Source: Azospirillum ramasamyi
Lineage (GTDB): Bacteria; Pseudomonadota; Alphaproteobacteria; Azospirillales; Azospirillaceae
Assembly: GCF_003233655.1 (NCBI RefSeq)
Contig: NZ_CP029832.1
Location: forward strand, 480,001-544,000
Length of the DNA: 64,000 bases
Direction: 5' to 3'
Numbering within the stretch: the first letter of the stretch is position 1; every line of letters begins with the position of its first letter. The notes below the pieces were generated by a model. That model saw nothing but the letters and a program-made list of their open reading frames with translations, ran no database searches and was not told the origin of the DNA. A program made the translations under genes and the position numbers. Positions 10,844 to 19,005 of the stretch are shown piece after piece.

Positions 10844-11392
10844 AGCCGGTTTCCAGAATCCTCATCCGATGATCTCCCCTGGGGAAACCCGCTGATCTGC
10901 GGTCGGTTTCCTGTGCCTTTGGCACAGAGAGGCGGGCATCTAACCGGGCCGAACCCGACCGACCGCGGCAAACCCGGCAGCAAGTATCACGTGGTCGTCT
11001 CGACTGACGGCCTGCCGCTGGCGGTCATGCCGTCTGCCGCCAATGTCCATGACACCATGCTCTTCCCGGACTTGCTGCGCTTGGCCCAGGTCGTCTGCGC
11101 CGCCATCGGCAGGCTCTACGCCGACGCAGGCTACGACAGTGCCGACAATCGCTGGCTCTGCCTGCGCGACGGGGTTCAACCGCACATCCGCAAGTTCGGC
11201 GAGCCCCACGGCTCAGGGCTCGGCAAAGTCCGATGCGTTGTCGAGCACGGCTGCGCTTGGATGCTCGCGAACAAACGACTGGATCGACGGCAGGATAGGC
11301 TCGGACGGATCATCCTTGCCCTGCTCACCGCCGCCGCCATCTTCATCATCGCAAACCGCATCACTGCATTCTGAAAACCGCCCCTTACTCGT
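10844..11392 (+). mobile_element. Internally deleted IS5-family element
   Basis: The left end (GAGCCGGTTTCCAGAATCC) and the right end (reverse complement containing GGCGGTTTTCAGAATGC) share an inverted repeat, but the inside is shortened. About 70 bp of leader runs straight into the C-terminal half of a transposase. The same left end recurs alone at 16791-16863. It could be a non-autonomous derivative mobilised by a full copy elsewhere. Confidence 0.65.
10931..11374 (+). pseudogene. IS5-family transposase, C-terminal half only
   Basis: The frame contains TGPNPTDRGKPGSKYHVVVS, LYADAGYDSADNRWLCLRDG and KVRCVVEHGCAWMLANKRLD (DDE Asp/Glu region), ending ANRITAF at 11374. The N-terminal domain and the first catalytic Asp are absent; the leader joins directly at about 10915-10930. 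Confidence 0.8.
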
Positions 11393-11696
11393 CTCTGAAG
11401 CATGCAATGTGAAATGAACGGCGCGCAGGCTTGCCGGCCACGTCATAGGTATGCACCTGCATCTGACTTGGATCATTTGTGAGGCCGACTGTAATAAAGC
11501 CAGGCTGGACATCCTCTTCCAAAGCGCTGCCGATCGTGCCTGCAAAGTTTGTCTTGGCCTCACCCTGCAACGGAATTTTCCAGGTGATCAGATATTCATT
11601 TTCTCCCTTCATCTCGCATTTGTCGATCATATAGCCACGGGCGATCGTGCCATCCGATTTGATCACACACGCCAACCGGTTTTCGAATTTTGCCAT
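11385..11696 (-). CDS. Small protein of unknown family
   Basis: A 103-residue protein (MAKFENRLACVIKSDGTIAR...) with a good ribosome binding site (AGGAGAAAGCAGC before the ATG). No signal peptide or membrane helix is visible. The predicted mix of short strands (YMIDKCEMKGENEYLITWKI, FITVGLTNDPSQMQVHTYDV) suggests a small beta-rich cytoplasmic protein. The base composition is lower in GC than the IS genes beside it. It lies downstream of, and on the same strand as, the thiocyanate hydrolase-type operon but is separated from it by IS remnants. I recognise no family. Confidence 0.6.
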   Translation of the reverse strand: MAKFENRLACVIKSDGTIARGYMIDKCEMKGENEYLITWKIPLQGEAKTNFAGTIGSALEEDVQPGFITVGLTNDPSQMQVHTYDVAGKPARRSFHIACFRDE

Positions 11697-11754
11697 GCTG
11701 CTTTCTCCTGAGTTATCTGCGGGTTTTGCAGTAAGGGAAATATCGAACGAAGCG

Positions 11755-11985
11755 CCATCGTCTCATCGGTCATCGGGACCACACTTCGTATGGGTTGAAG
11801 TGCGATGACCAGACTCTACCGAAGAGCCTTGATGACTAAGAACCTCGATGCCCGCTCCGCTGTGGACAACCGGCCCGCCTACGCCAGCTTTGCAAGTGCT
11901 GCGGCAGGCCGGTTTCCCACAACTCCTAAACCACGCAATTCCTGCACCACGCAATGGGGCGCGACCAACCAGATCGAGCGCATGC
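11755..11985 (-). repeat. Left-end remnant of an IS256 element
   Basis: Read on the minus strand, this segment parallels the leader of the IS256 at 4240-4440 base for base with scattered changes. Shared segments include GCGTAGGCGGGCCGGTT, TAGAGTCTGGTCA and GATGACCGATGAGACGATGG, the latter being the first transposase codons (MTDETMALR). Homology stops after about nine codons, so only the end of an element is left here. Confidence 0.7.
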
Positions 11986-11986
11986 C

Positions 11987-12125
11987 GTGATGGAGACGCT
12001 GACGGACCTGTTTGTGCTGCGCGGCCTGCCAACACACATCCGTTCCGACAATGGGCTGGAGTTCATTTGCCGACGCGGTGAAGGATCTGCTCATCGAACT
12101 CGAGTTCGCCCGCACCGTCACCGTG
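11987..12125 (+). pseudogene. IS3-family transposase fragment (rve domain), frameshifted
   Basis: About 45 codons of an integrase core: VMETLTDLFVLRGLPTHIRS then DNGLEFI (second catalytic Asp region) in one frame. After about 12066 the text FADAVKDLLIELEFA continues in another frame. Both ends are missing. It immediately precedes the end of the HupE-like gene on the opposite strand. Confidence 0.7.
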
Positions 12126-12126
12126 G

Positions 12127-12780
12127 TCACTGGATGCCCGGAAACAGCACGCTTTCAACATGTCCAACGAACAGCGCCAGCCCGATGCCAGACACGACGG
12201 CGCCCGCCAGGCGCACCTTCATTGGACGGGCAGCATCACTGGCGATCACCCAGCGCGTGACGAGACCGGCGATCACTGCCACGGCCAACTGGACCAGCGT
12301 AAAGCCGGCGAGATAGGCGATGAGCGGCGTCTGCTCCGCACCGAAAATCGACTCGCCGTAAGCCCACCCATGAAAGAGCCCCGCACCAGCGAAGAGAACG
12401 GCGAGCATGAGCGCGGGAAGCTCGCGATTTGTGGCGATGATGGCTCCGAGCAGGAGCACTGTAGCGGCGATGACCAATTCGGCTACGGGCAGCGTGACGC
12501 CGGCGAGATGGACGAGACATCCGGCAAGGGTTCCGGCTATGAACGAGAGGGTCAGCGCCGAGAGGCGGCCCGCAAGTGCAGCTGTAATGCCGACGGCGAT
12601 GACGAAGACGAAGTGGTCGATACCGATTACAGGATGCCCGAAGCCGGAAAGCAGGCCCTGTCCGAAAGTCTGCGGAAGTTGACCGCCCATCGCGTGATGG
12701 GCAAATGCCGGGCAGGTGCTAGCCAGAACGAGAGGCACTGCGCATGCGACGCGTATAGCGTGAGAGCGATGGATCGTCAT
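12127..12780 (-). CDS. HupE/UreJ-family metal permease (likely cobalt or nickel)
   Basis: A 217-residue polytopic membrane protein. It has an N-terminal signal or first helix (RVACAVPLVLASTCPAFA), a His-rich motif HHAMGG after the cleavage site, and the family signature GFGHPVIGIDHFVFVIAVG with Asp and His in the first core helix. Five or six further helices follow. HupE/UreJ proteins take up or export nickel or cobalt for metalloenzyme assembly. As the last gene of the thiocyanate hydrolase-type operon (48 nt after the activator gene), cobalt supply to the CTLCSC site is the likely job (inference). Length is normal for the family. Confidence 0.82.
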   Translation of the reverse strand: MTIHRSHAIRVACAVPLVLASTCPAFAHHAMGGQLPQTFGQGLLSGFGHPVIGIDHFVFVIAVGITAALAGRLSALTLSFIAGTLAGCLVHLAGVTLPVAELVIAATVLLLGAIIATNRELPALMLAVLFAGAGLFHGWAYGESIFGAEQTPLIAYLAGFTLVQLAVAVIAGLVTRWVIASDAARPMKVRLAGAVVSGIGLALFVGHVESVLFPGIQ

Positions 12781-12828
12781 GATCTGGTCTACCTTTGTTG
12801 GCGCTGTTCCTAAACAGCTTCGAGGTTC

Positions 12829-13212
12829 CTACACAGCTTCAAGCCGGGCTCGGACAGTTCGTATTCGACGGGCGAGCTCTTCCTCAGTCACGAGCCCGCG
12901 GCTGAGCATGGTATGAGCGAGTGCCAGAAGCTGGCGTTCCGGATTCGGAATTGCGCTGTACACTGTCTCACTAAGCTCATCCTCGGCGTGCCGCCGCTCC
13001 AGTGTATCAAGAGCTCCGCCCGCTGATAGACAGTCGCAGGTTGCCTCGAGGCATACCTTCCATGGCGGTTCTGGGTTGGTAACGCCCCAACGCAGCGCAA
13101 GCTTGGCCCAGGTTTGATCCTCGTTTTGTATGGACTCGAGCAACGCGATGCGACGAAGGTCGACGTACTGCCCTTCGGTCTGCTCCTGAATACCGCCACT
13201 CTCCCCGCTCAT
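12829..13212 (-). CDS. P15K-like activator (metallochaperone) of thiocyanate hydrolase
   Basis: A 127-residue protein from the ATG at 13212, which overlaps the stop of the upstream gamma-subunit gene as ATGA. Key segments are YVDLRRIALLESIQNEDQTW, ALRWGVTNPEPPWKVCLEAT and RQLLALAHTMLSRGLVTEEE. It resembles the small accessory proteins of cobalt-type nitrile hydratases and the P15K activator of Thiobacillus thioparus thiocyanate hydrolase. These share a fold with the beta subunit N-terminal region and help insert cobalt into the alpha/gamma subunit. The position right after the metal subunit supports this. A longer open frame upstream overlaps the gamma gene and is not expected to be translated. 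Confidence 0.78.
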   Translation of the reverse strand: MSGESGGIQEQTEGQYVDLRRIALLESIQNEDQTWAKLALRWGVTNPEPPWKVCLEATCDCLSAGGALDTLERRHAEDELSETVYSAIPNPERQLLALAHTMLSRGLVTEEELARRIRTVRARLEAV

Positions 13213-13967
13213 GGCGCGGCCCCCGTCGGCCTGCCCCCGCTTTGGACCGGCCGGCTGGCCTTGTGGACCGGCCGAGGATCGTCTGATGTCCTGCCGGGCC
13301 GCGGCAGGGCAATGCCGATCATGCAGTCGCGAGTGACGATTGCTGCGAGTTGTTCCTCCGTCCAGCCCTCGGTGCCCGCGGGCCTCACGGGAAGGACCAT
13401 AAAGCGGCTTTTTGCGTTGGAGTCCTCGACCCGCACCTCGACCTCGGGTGGGATAATCAAACCGAACTCCGCCAACACCTGACGCGGCCAGCGGACGATC
13501 CTGCGTCGGTAGTTGGGCGCACGGTACCAATAAGGCGAGTGGCCGAGCAACGGCCTGGGGTAACATGAGCAGAGAGTGCACACGATCACATAATGCAGCG
13601 TCGGCGTGCTTTCGAGCACGGTCAGGTGCATGTAGTCGCTTGTGGTCCCGAAGCCGCTTGGCTCGCTCCAGTCGACGCCGACCTCCTTGCTGGCAGCAAG
13701 GGGATCGGCAAATATCCGCTCCTTGTATGCCGGGTCAGTCCAGGCCTTTGCGACCATGCGCGAGCCTGCGGCCGGCGATCTCGCGTCGTTCCATTCGGAA
13801 AACACGCGGTGATCTTCGGCGGTGAAGAGGCCTTTTTCGATCGACAACTCGCGAACGGCAAGTTCGAGAATTTCGAAGTCGGAAATCTCATCGACCATTG
13901 GCGCCGCCGAATGGTCGTGGCCGCCATGTTGATGGTCGTGCCCGTCATTTTTCTGTTTCTTTGCCAT
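13209..13967 (-). CDS. scnC: Thiocyanate hydrolase gamma subunit-like / cobalt nitrile hydratase alpha subunit
   Basis: A 252-residue metal-binding subunit. The N-terminus is His-rich (DGHDHQHGGHDHSAAP), then ISDFEILELAVRELSIEKGL, and the metal claw VCTLCSCYPRPLLG with Cys130, Cys133 and Cys135. The CTLC form with Thr is typical of cobalt enzymes. After the claw come SPYWYRAPNYRRRIVRWPRQ and TEEQLAAIVTRDCMIGIALP. The His-rich leader, the CYPRPLLG sequence after the claw and the overall text resemble ScnC of Thiobacillus thioparus more than classical nitrile hydratase alpha chains (from memory). The reaction would be SCN- + 2 H2O to COS + NH3 + OH-, or nitrile hydration if the specificity differs. 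It lies 32 nt after the fused partner subunit. Confidence 0.82.
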   Translation of the reverse strand: MAKKQKNDGHDHQHGGHDHSAAPMVDEISDFEILELAVRELSIEKGLFTAEDHRVFSEWNDARSPAAGSRMVAKAWTDPAYKERIFADPLAASKEVGVDWSEPSGFGTTSDYMHLTVLESTPTLHYVIVCTLCSCYPRPLLGHSPYWYRAPNYRRRIVRWPRQVLAEFGLIIPPEVEVRVEDSNAKSRFMVLPVRPAGTEGWTEEQLAAIVTRDCMIGIALPRPGRTSDDPRPVHKASRPVQSGGRPTGAAP

Positions 13968-13999
13968 GTTCTGCTCCTATGGCTATGGCCGTGCTTCTC

Positions 14000-14851
14000 T
14001 CAGTCCGCGGCTTCGAGCCAAAAGTCCGGATATTCGCTCTGAAGGGTATCGTTTTCGAACGGATACTCCGCCCAAAGCTCTTTCTGTTGAAACCGGACGA
14101 TGTAATACTGGTCCTGCGGGGCGTCGTATCGCTCCCAGGCTTCGTCGGCAGGAAGGAGGTCCGGGTATGTCAGGGCAGCGATCGTCCCGGTCATATTCCG
14201 GGCGTACTTCTGGGTGCGGGTGTAGAAGATCGCCGGCAGATCTTTCACGCGAACGCGGTCGCCGACCTTGAAGCGGGCAGGCCGGATTTGACCAGTGCCT
14301 TCCCATGGAGCCTTGGGACCATAGTCGGGCCGGTTCCCGGTTCCGGTTTTACCACTTCCGGTGTTGGTGGTGAACTTGGTCTGAGCGCCTGCGCTGATGT
14401 TTGACGTAGCATGTCCTCGGCGTTCAGAGTTCACGCCCAATCGTTCCCTGATCTCCCCGATTTTCTCCTGAAGCTCAAGCAGCGAGACGTATCTTTTGTC
14501 GACAAGCATCTTCGCAGCGCCCCAGATCCAGCGCGCGTTGTAGGGGAAGCCGTAATAGAGCGTCAGACCGATATCGTTGGCGTAGATCCGCCGCCTTTCT
14601 TCGGCGTTCCACATGCCCCTGAAACCGAGGACCTCGCAGGTGATGTAGGTGTTGTTCTCCCACTCCTCGTCCTCTTTTTCTTCAAATATTTGCGGCGCGG
14701 AGGGCTGCCCTCCGACATCGTGTGGGGGCCATATAAGGGCCTCGTATCGGATATGCGGGACCTCGTAAGGCCAATCTTGAGCTTGATGGATCTCCGGCAT
14801 CAATTGGGAGCCGGTTTCATAAATCTTGCGGGTTTCGCTCGGTGATGGCAT
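14000..14851 (-). CDS. Fused thiocyanate hydrolase beta+alpha-like subunit (nitrile hydratase beta type)
   Basis: A 283-residue protein joining two parts that are separate genes in Thiobacillus thioparus. Residues 1-140 resemble ScnB (PPHDVGG, EEKEDEEWENNTYITCEVLG, RGMWNAEERRR, LVDKRYVSLLELQEKI). Residues about 190-283 resemble ScnA (FKVGDRVRVKDLPAIFYTRT, MTGTIAALTYPDL, QKELWAEYPFENDTLQSEYP), the SH3-like barrel of nitrile hydratase beta. A Gly/Thr/Asn-rich linker (141-190, QTKFTTNTGSGKTGTGNR) connects them. No stop or frameshift lies between the parts. It is the first gene of the operon scnBA-scnC-P15K-hupE. The fusion recreates the arrangement of a nitrile hydratase beta chain, so substrate choice (thiocyanate or nitrile) cannot be settled from sequence alone. 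Confidence 0.8.
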   Translation of the reverse strand: MPSPSETRKIYETGSQLMPEIHQAQDWPYEVPHIRYEALIWPPHDVGGQPSAPQIFEEKEDEEWENNTYITCEVLGFRGMWNAEERRRIYANDIGLTLYYGFPYNARWIWGAAKMLVDKRYVSLLELQEKIGEIRERLGVNSERRGHATSNISAGAQTKFTTNTGSGKTGTGNRPDYGPKAPWEGTGQIRPARFKVGDRVRVKDLPAIFYTRTQKYARNMTGTIAALTYPDLLPADEAWERYDAPQDQYYIVRFQQKELWAEYPFENDTLQSEYPDFWLEAAD

Positions 14852-15449
14852 CGTGCTTTCTCCAGTGTTTCGCTAGTCGAGGCAGGCGGCTCTGCAAAGG
14901 TCGCAAAAGTCGGCTTGAATGGCTGCAAGATGTGGCGTAGTCAGCCTGATCTCGCATGGCGCGACCTCACTTGCACCTTGGCCGTCACTTAGGTGCCGGT
15001 TTGGAAAGTCTGCCCAGTAAAACTCAACGCTTTCCCACCGGAATTCCCGCGAACGTGGGAAACCAGCCTTTCCGCGGTGTTCCTCAAAGATAAGCCTGGA
15101 TCCCCACCTACGCTGGTATGAGGGTGGGAAGGCGTTGGACCATGAGAGACGTCTTCAAACAGGTTCTAACCGCCACGCTCTAGATCAGCAGCGACCTGCC
15201 GAAGTCGCACACGACCGCAACCTTCATCTTCGCCTTGAGAGTGGGAAGTCTCCACAGATCGTTTCGAGACTAAACCACCTGACTTGAGCGTTGTATCTTA
15301 TGCGCTGATATTTCTTTCAGGCGCCGATATTCATCCGTCTCTTCAATCTTAAACCGCTGGAGATGGCATTCAATAGACAATGGGCGATAGAATCAGCGTG
15401 AATGGTATGTATGCTCCCCATTTCTTTCGTAGTGGGGCAGGACACGTAG
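14852..15449. other. Upstream region of the thiocyanate hydrolase-type operon, no gene seen
   Basis: About 600 bases without a convincing gene. It should hold the promoter of the minus-strand operon. Two imperfect palindromes about 60 bp apart resemble REP-type elements: TTTCCCAC/GTGGGAAA arms at 15031-15062, and a GGATCCCCACC...GGGTGGGAA unit at about 15100-15131. The remainder looks like IS-derived filler. Confidence 0.5.
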
Positions 15450-15590
15450 TGACATTGGTGCAAAAAGGCCGGGCTTCTGGCTGTCTAAACCGCGCCGGGT
15501 TTGCCGGAGGCCATTTGGCTTGAGCCACGCCGTCACAAGCTCCCGCGCGCCGGTAACCGCGTTGAGAACTGGGTGGCCTACTACACCGTG
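15450..15590 (+). repeat. Left-end remnant of an IS5-family element
   Basis: The block GGTGCAAAAAGGCCGGGC corresponds to the left end of the IS5-like element ending at about 19870 (minus strand there), and the phrase RVENWVAYY encoded at about 15560-15585 matches the transposase N-terminus RVENWAAY of the copy near 63.3 kb. Everything after that point is unrelated, so only about 140 bp of an IS end is left. Confidence 0.6.
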
Positions 15591-15848
15591 TATCCATTCA
15601 GCTTTGCGGTTGTCGGTATGGCCGCACTGTTCGGCAGGATCCTGCTGACCCTTGAAATGGCCGCGAACGTCACGTTTCTGTTGACCACGCTGACGGCCTG
15701 TTTCACTGTCATGCTGATACCGGTCCTGCTGGTTGCGCGCCGGTTTCCCCTTTCCTGCGTGAACGCCCGCTCAGGCAGTCGGCCTCAGACATCACCACGC
15801 ATGTGCTTGCCTTTAGGAAAAAGCAGAGGAACACCACGCCATGGATGA
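15501..15848 (+). CDS. Hypothetical two-helix membrane protein, probably a fragment
   Basis: The frame begins inside the IS5 remnant. It encodes two hydrophobic helices (FAVVGMAALFGRILLTLEMA and FLLTTLTACFTVMLIPVLLV) followed by a basic tail. It ends at 15848, overlapping the start of the TauE/SafE gene by eight bases. A shorter start at 15619 (ATG, GTATGGCC context) would give a small membrane protein coupled to that gene. It may be a leader gene of the exporter or just the end of a truncated membrane protein gene. Confidence 0.3.
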   Translation: MPEAIWLEPRRHKLPRAGNRVENWVAYYTVYPFSFAVVGMAALFGRILLTLEMAANVTFLLTTLTACFTVMLIPVLLVARRFPLSCVNARSGSRPQTSPRMCLPLGKSRGTPRHG

Positions 15849-16653
15849 CCTCCTGCTACGCATCATCATTTTCGCAGTGGTTGGTCTGATATCCGGCTTT
15901 GTCGCGGGCCTGTTCGGTATCGGCGGAGGCACCGTCCGCATGCCGATCTTCATCTATTTGTTCCCCTGGCTCGGCGTCGCCCATCCGGTGATGATGCATG
16001 TAGCAGCCGCGACCTCACTGGCACTCATCATACCGAGCGCAATCACGTCGACCCGCAAGCACTACAAGCTCGGCGATCTCGATATGAAGCTATTCAAAAC
16101 GTGGGCTATCGGCCTTCTTATCGGCGTTGCCATTGGGTCGATCCTGCTGCCATTCAGTTCAACCGAAATTCTGCAAGCCCTGTTCTCGATCTATATCATT
16201 CTGGTAGGTTTATACATCGCGTTCAGTCATGGGCGCTTTTGCTTCGGTCAGGAACCGCCGAAGGGGGCAAAGATGGTTGGTATCTCCTCGGTTGTCGGCT
16301 TCATCGCTGCGATGACCGGCACCGCCGGCGGCACGCTAACAACACCGATCCTCTCGGCCTTCAACATGCGTCTGGAACGTGCGATAGCGATCTCGGCCGC
16401 GACCGGTCTGATCACCGGCACGGTGGGCGCAATCGGATATATCATCGGCGGCTGGAACGCCAAGGATCTGCCGTCTTACTCGCTCGGTTATGTCGATATT
16501 ATCATCTTCCTTGTGATGATGCCGACAGTCTCGATTGCCGCGCCGATCGGCGTGAGCGTCAGTCACAAGATGAACGAGAAGACATTGCAGATCACCTACG
16601 CGATCCTGCTCATTGTCATTGGCGCTGATCTTTTGCGTCGTCTTTACGTCTGA
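15841..16653 (+). CDS. TauE/SafE-family (TSUP) sulfur-compound or anion permease
   Basis: A 270-residue polytopic protein of the TSUP family. The first repeat has GLISGFVAGLFGIGGGTVRM followed by PIFIYLF, with the Gly-rich GxGGG motif. The second repeat has GFIAAMTGTAGGTLTTPILS. About eight helices are visible. The family moves sulfite, sulfoacetate, taurine-derived sulfur compounds and other anions across the inner membrane. Its place beside a thiocyanate hydrolase-type operon suggests import of thiocyanate or export of a sulfur product (inference). It is transcribed away from that operon. Confidence 0.85.
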   Translation: MDDLLLRIIIFAVVGLISGFVAGLFGIGGGTVRMPIFIYLFPWLGVAHPVMMHVAAATSLALIIPSAITSTRKHYKLGDLDMKLFKTWAIGLLIGVAIGSILLPFSSTEILQALFSIYIILVGLYIAFSHGRFCFGQEPPKGAKMVGISSVVGFIAAMTGTAGGTLTTPILSAFNMRLERAIAISAATGLITGTVGAIGYIIGGWNAKDLPSYSLGYVDIIIFLVMMPTVSIAAPIGVSVSHKMNEKTLQITYAILLIVIGADLLRRLYV

Positions 16654-16790
16654 GAAGATGTCCGGAAAAATCTTGAAGGGATTGGTCTCAAATCCATGGA
16701 AACAACGCGGTGGGGTCGCCGGTGTTGATCCGGCATCCCGATTGCTGCTGGTGGAGCCCTGCCATGCCATCGCCGCCCACCCCTTAGAGC

Positions 16791-16863
16791 CGGTTTCCAG
16801 AACCCTTATCCGATGATCTCCCCTGGGGAAACCCGCTGATCTGCTGTCGGTTTTCTGTGCCTT
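16791..16863 (+). repeat. Isolated left end of the 10.8-kb IS5-type element
   Basis: Seventy bases starting GAGCCGGTTTCCAGAACCC are nearly identical to 10844-10916 and stop exactly where the next IS5 begins. A complete element probably once stood here and was cut by the insertion at 16865, or a rearrangement placed the end alone. Confidence 0.75.
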
Positions 16864-16864
16864 T

Positions 16865-17706
16865 AGGGTCCGGACTCATAACCAGTATGCGACGGTCGCC
16901 ACGATGTGGACGGCGGCCATGAAGTTGGTTGCGGAGCGGTCGTAACGGGTGGCGATGCGCCGGAAGTCCTTGAGGCGTCCGAACATGCGCTCGATGACGT
17001 TGCGGTTCCGGTAGAGGTAGGGAGAGAAGCAGTTTTTCCAGCGCTTGTTGGCGCGTGGCGGGATGTTGGGCGCGGCTCCCGCCTCTTCGATCTTCCGGCG
17101 AACAGCGGCACTGTCGTAGCCCTTGTCGCCGTGCAGGAGATCGGTAGCAGGCATCCGGTCGAGCAGACGGTCGGCGGCGGTGCAGTCGGCAACCTGACCG
17201 CCGGTCAACAGGAAGGCGAGCGGCCGACCGCGTGGATCGCTCAGGGCGTGGAGTTTGGTGGTTCGTCCGCCACGGGACCGTCCGATGGCCTGGGCGCGCT
17301 CCCCCCTTTCCCGCCGCTCGCCGAACGATGGGCGCGGACCGCCGTGGAGTCGATCATCACCCGGGCCGGTGGGCCACCTGCCGCTGCCAACGCATGGAAG
17401 ATGTCTTCCCACACGCCCTTGGCCGCCCAGCGGACGAAGCGGTTGTAGAGCGTCTTGCGGGGGCCGTAGACCGGTGGAGCATCCGTCCAGCGCCCACCCG
17501 ACTTCAGCACATGGACGATTCCGCTGATCACACGACGATCATCCACGCGCGGCTTGCCGCGGGTGTTGCGCGGAAGGTGCGGCTCAAGCCGTCCGAACTG
17601 CTCCACCGTCAACCAGAACTGACCGTCGCTCATCGCATAGCCCCTTTCCACGGCGTTGAATCACAACGGCTCCCTGCCGGAAAGGCTCTTTATGGGTCCA
17701 GACCCT
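16865..17706 (-). mobile_element. IS5-family element with two-frame transposase
   Basis: Terminal repeats AGGGTCCGGACTCATAA (left) and AGGGTCTGGACCCATAA (right, reverse complement) bound an 842-bp element. Its right end merges with the CTAG of IS481 copy 2, which inserted at its last bases. Confidence 0.88.
16876..17651 (-). CDS. IS5-family transposase (orfA/orfB, programmed frameshift)
   Basis: The first frame (start near 17633-17651) encodes MSDGQFWLTVEQFGRLEPHL, KPRVDDRRVISGIVHVLKSG and VMIDSTAVRAHRSASGGKGG with the first catalytic Asp. The second frame continues AIGRSRGGRTTKLHALSDPR, LLHGDKGYDSAAVRRKIEEA and RNVIERMFGRLKDFRRIATR. The switch is at a G run on the minus strand (GGGAAAGGGGGG, about 17306-17317). 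No other damage is visible. Confidence 0.9.
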
Positions 17707-19005
17707 AGTTGTTTGGTTGCGGAACGTTGTTGGGACGTGAGCTGTTGGGCGATCTGGGAATACGGCGCTTGGTTCGAGCGACGCCTTATGACGTCGTGCG
17801 ACGGCGCGCCGGAACTCGGCGCAGACCTGTCCGTCGAAGCCATGATGAGCAACGCCGACCCGGCGTCCGTCCCGCCGTCAACCCCATGAGCCGCCGTAAG
17901 GCGGTGGCCCGCCAGGGCCAGGGTTGATGGCGGGGCGGCAACGGGTAACCTCTGCCATGGCAACGACGGCGGGTTTCTTCCCGGCCATGGAGAGCCGTCA
18001 TGTACCAGATCCATCCCAATGCCCGCACCACCCCGGCCGTGCGCGCCGCCATCGCCTTGTCCGCCGAGCCCTCGGGCGTGCTGGCCAAACGCTATGGCGT
18101 GAGCACCGAAACCATCCGGAAATGGCGGCGGCGGGGCGTTGAGGATTGCCAGGACCATTCCGCCCGCCCCCAAGCATCTGCGGTGGCGGGCTTCGGAGGA
18201 GGAGCGCGCCATCGTCTGCGAGTTGCGCCGGATGACCGGCTTTGCGTTGGACGATCTCACCTTCACCCTGCGCCACTTCCTGCCGCATCTGAACCGCGAC
18301 GCCGTTTACCGCATTCTCAAAGCCGAAGGGCTGGGCCGACTGCCACCGCCTCCGTCGACCAAACCGGTGAAAGAGGTGAAGGAGTTCAAGGAGTATGACC
18401 TCGGCTTCCTCCACATCGACATCAAGCATTTGCCCAAGTTGCAGGTTATCGGCGGCTTACCGCGCAAGCGCTACCTTTACGTCGCCATCGACCGCGCCTC
18501 ACGGCGGGTTCACCTGGCGGTCAAGGACGAAGAGACCGAGGCCTGCGCCACTGCCTTTCTGAAGGAGGCCGTCGCCGCCTTTCCCTTCACGATCACCCAC
18601 GTCCTGACCGATCGCGGCAGCTGCTTCACCGCCGACGCGTTTGAGGCGGCCTGTCGTGCACTTGCCATCGAGCACCGGAAGACCAAGCCCTACACCCCCA
18701 AGACCAACGGCATGGTCGAGCGCTTCAACGGCCGTATCGGGCGGGAGGTGCTGGTGATGTGTATCGGCACCCATCAGACCTTGGAGTGCCTGCTGAAAGG
18801 CTACAATCTCGCATACAACGCTCGCCGCCAATGGGTCTTGGATGGCCGATCCCCCGACGAGGTTGTGAGCGAGCGCCTGAAAGCAAAGCCGGAGCTGACC
18901 AATCCAACCTATCGACCTCCCGATCCCTGCTCTCTGACCAAAACCAAAATCGCGGCGCAGCTGAAGGTTTTTAGCGCTAAGGAGGTGTCGCAACCTGACA
19001 ACTAG
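17705..19005 (+). mobile_element. IS481-family element, copy 2 (1301 bp)
   Basis: Same ends, CTAG borders and sequence as copy 1 at 9544-10843, in the same orientation. The visible difference is one extra C in the run at about 18168-18173. The two copies bracket the thiocyanate hydrolase-type cassette (about 6.9 kb between them). Confidence 0.88.
18000..19005 (+). pseudogene. IS481 transposase broken by a single-base insertion
   Basis: Identical to the copy 1 transposase up to DHSARP, where GCCCGCCCCC has one more C than copy 1. The frame shifts and runs to a stop at 18398. The remainder of the protein (KHLRWRASEEERAIVCELRR to the end) is open in another frame from about 18139. This copy depends on copy 1 for transposase unless it slips on the C run. 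Confidence 0.9.

Noticed and set aside
15031..15131. Possible two-repeat type I-E CRISPR remnant
   Set aside because: Two palindromic units about 61 bp apart fit the I-E period, but they agree at only about 15 of 25 positions, there are just two, and no cas gene is near. REP-like elements explain them better.
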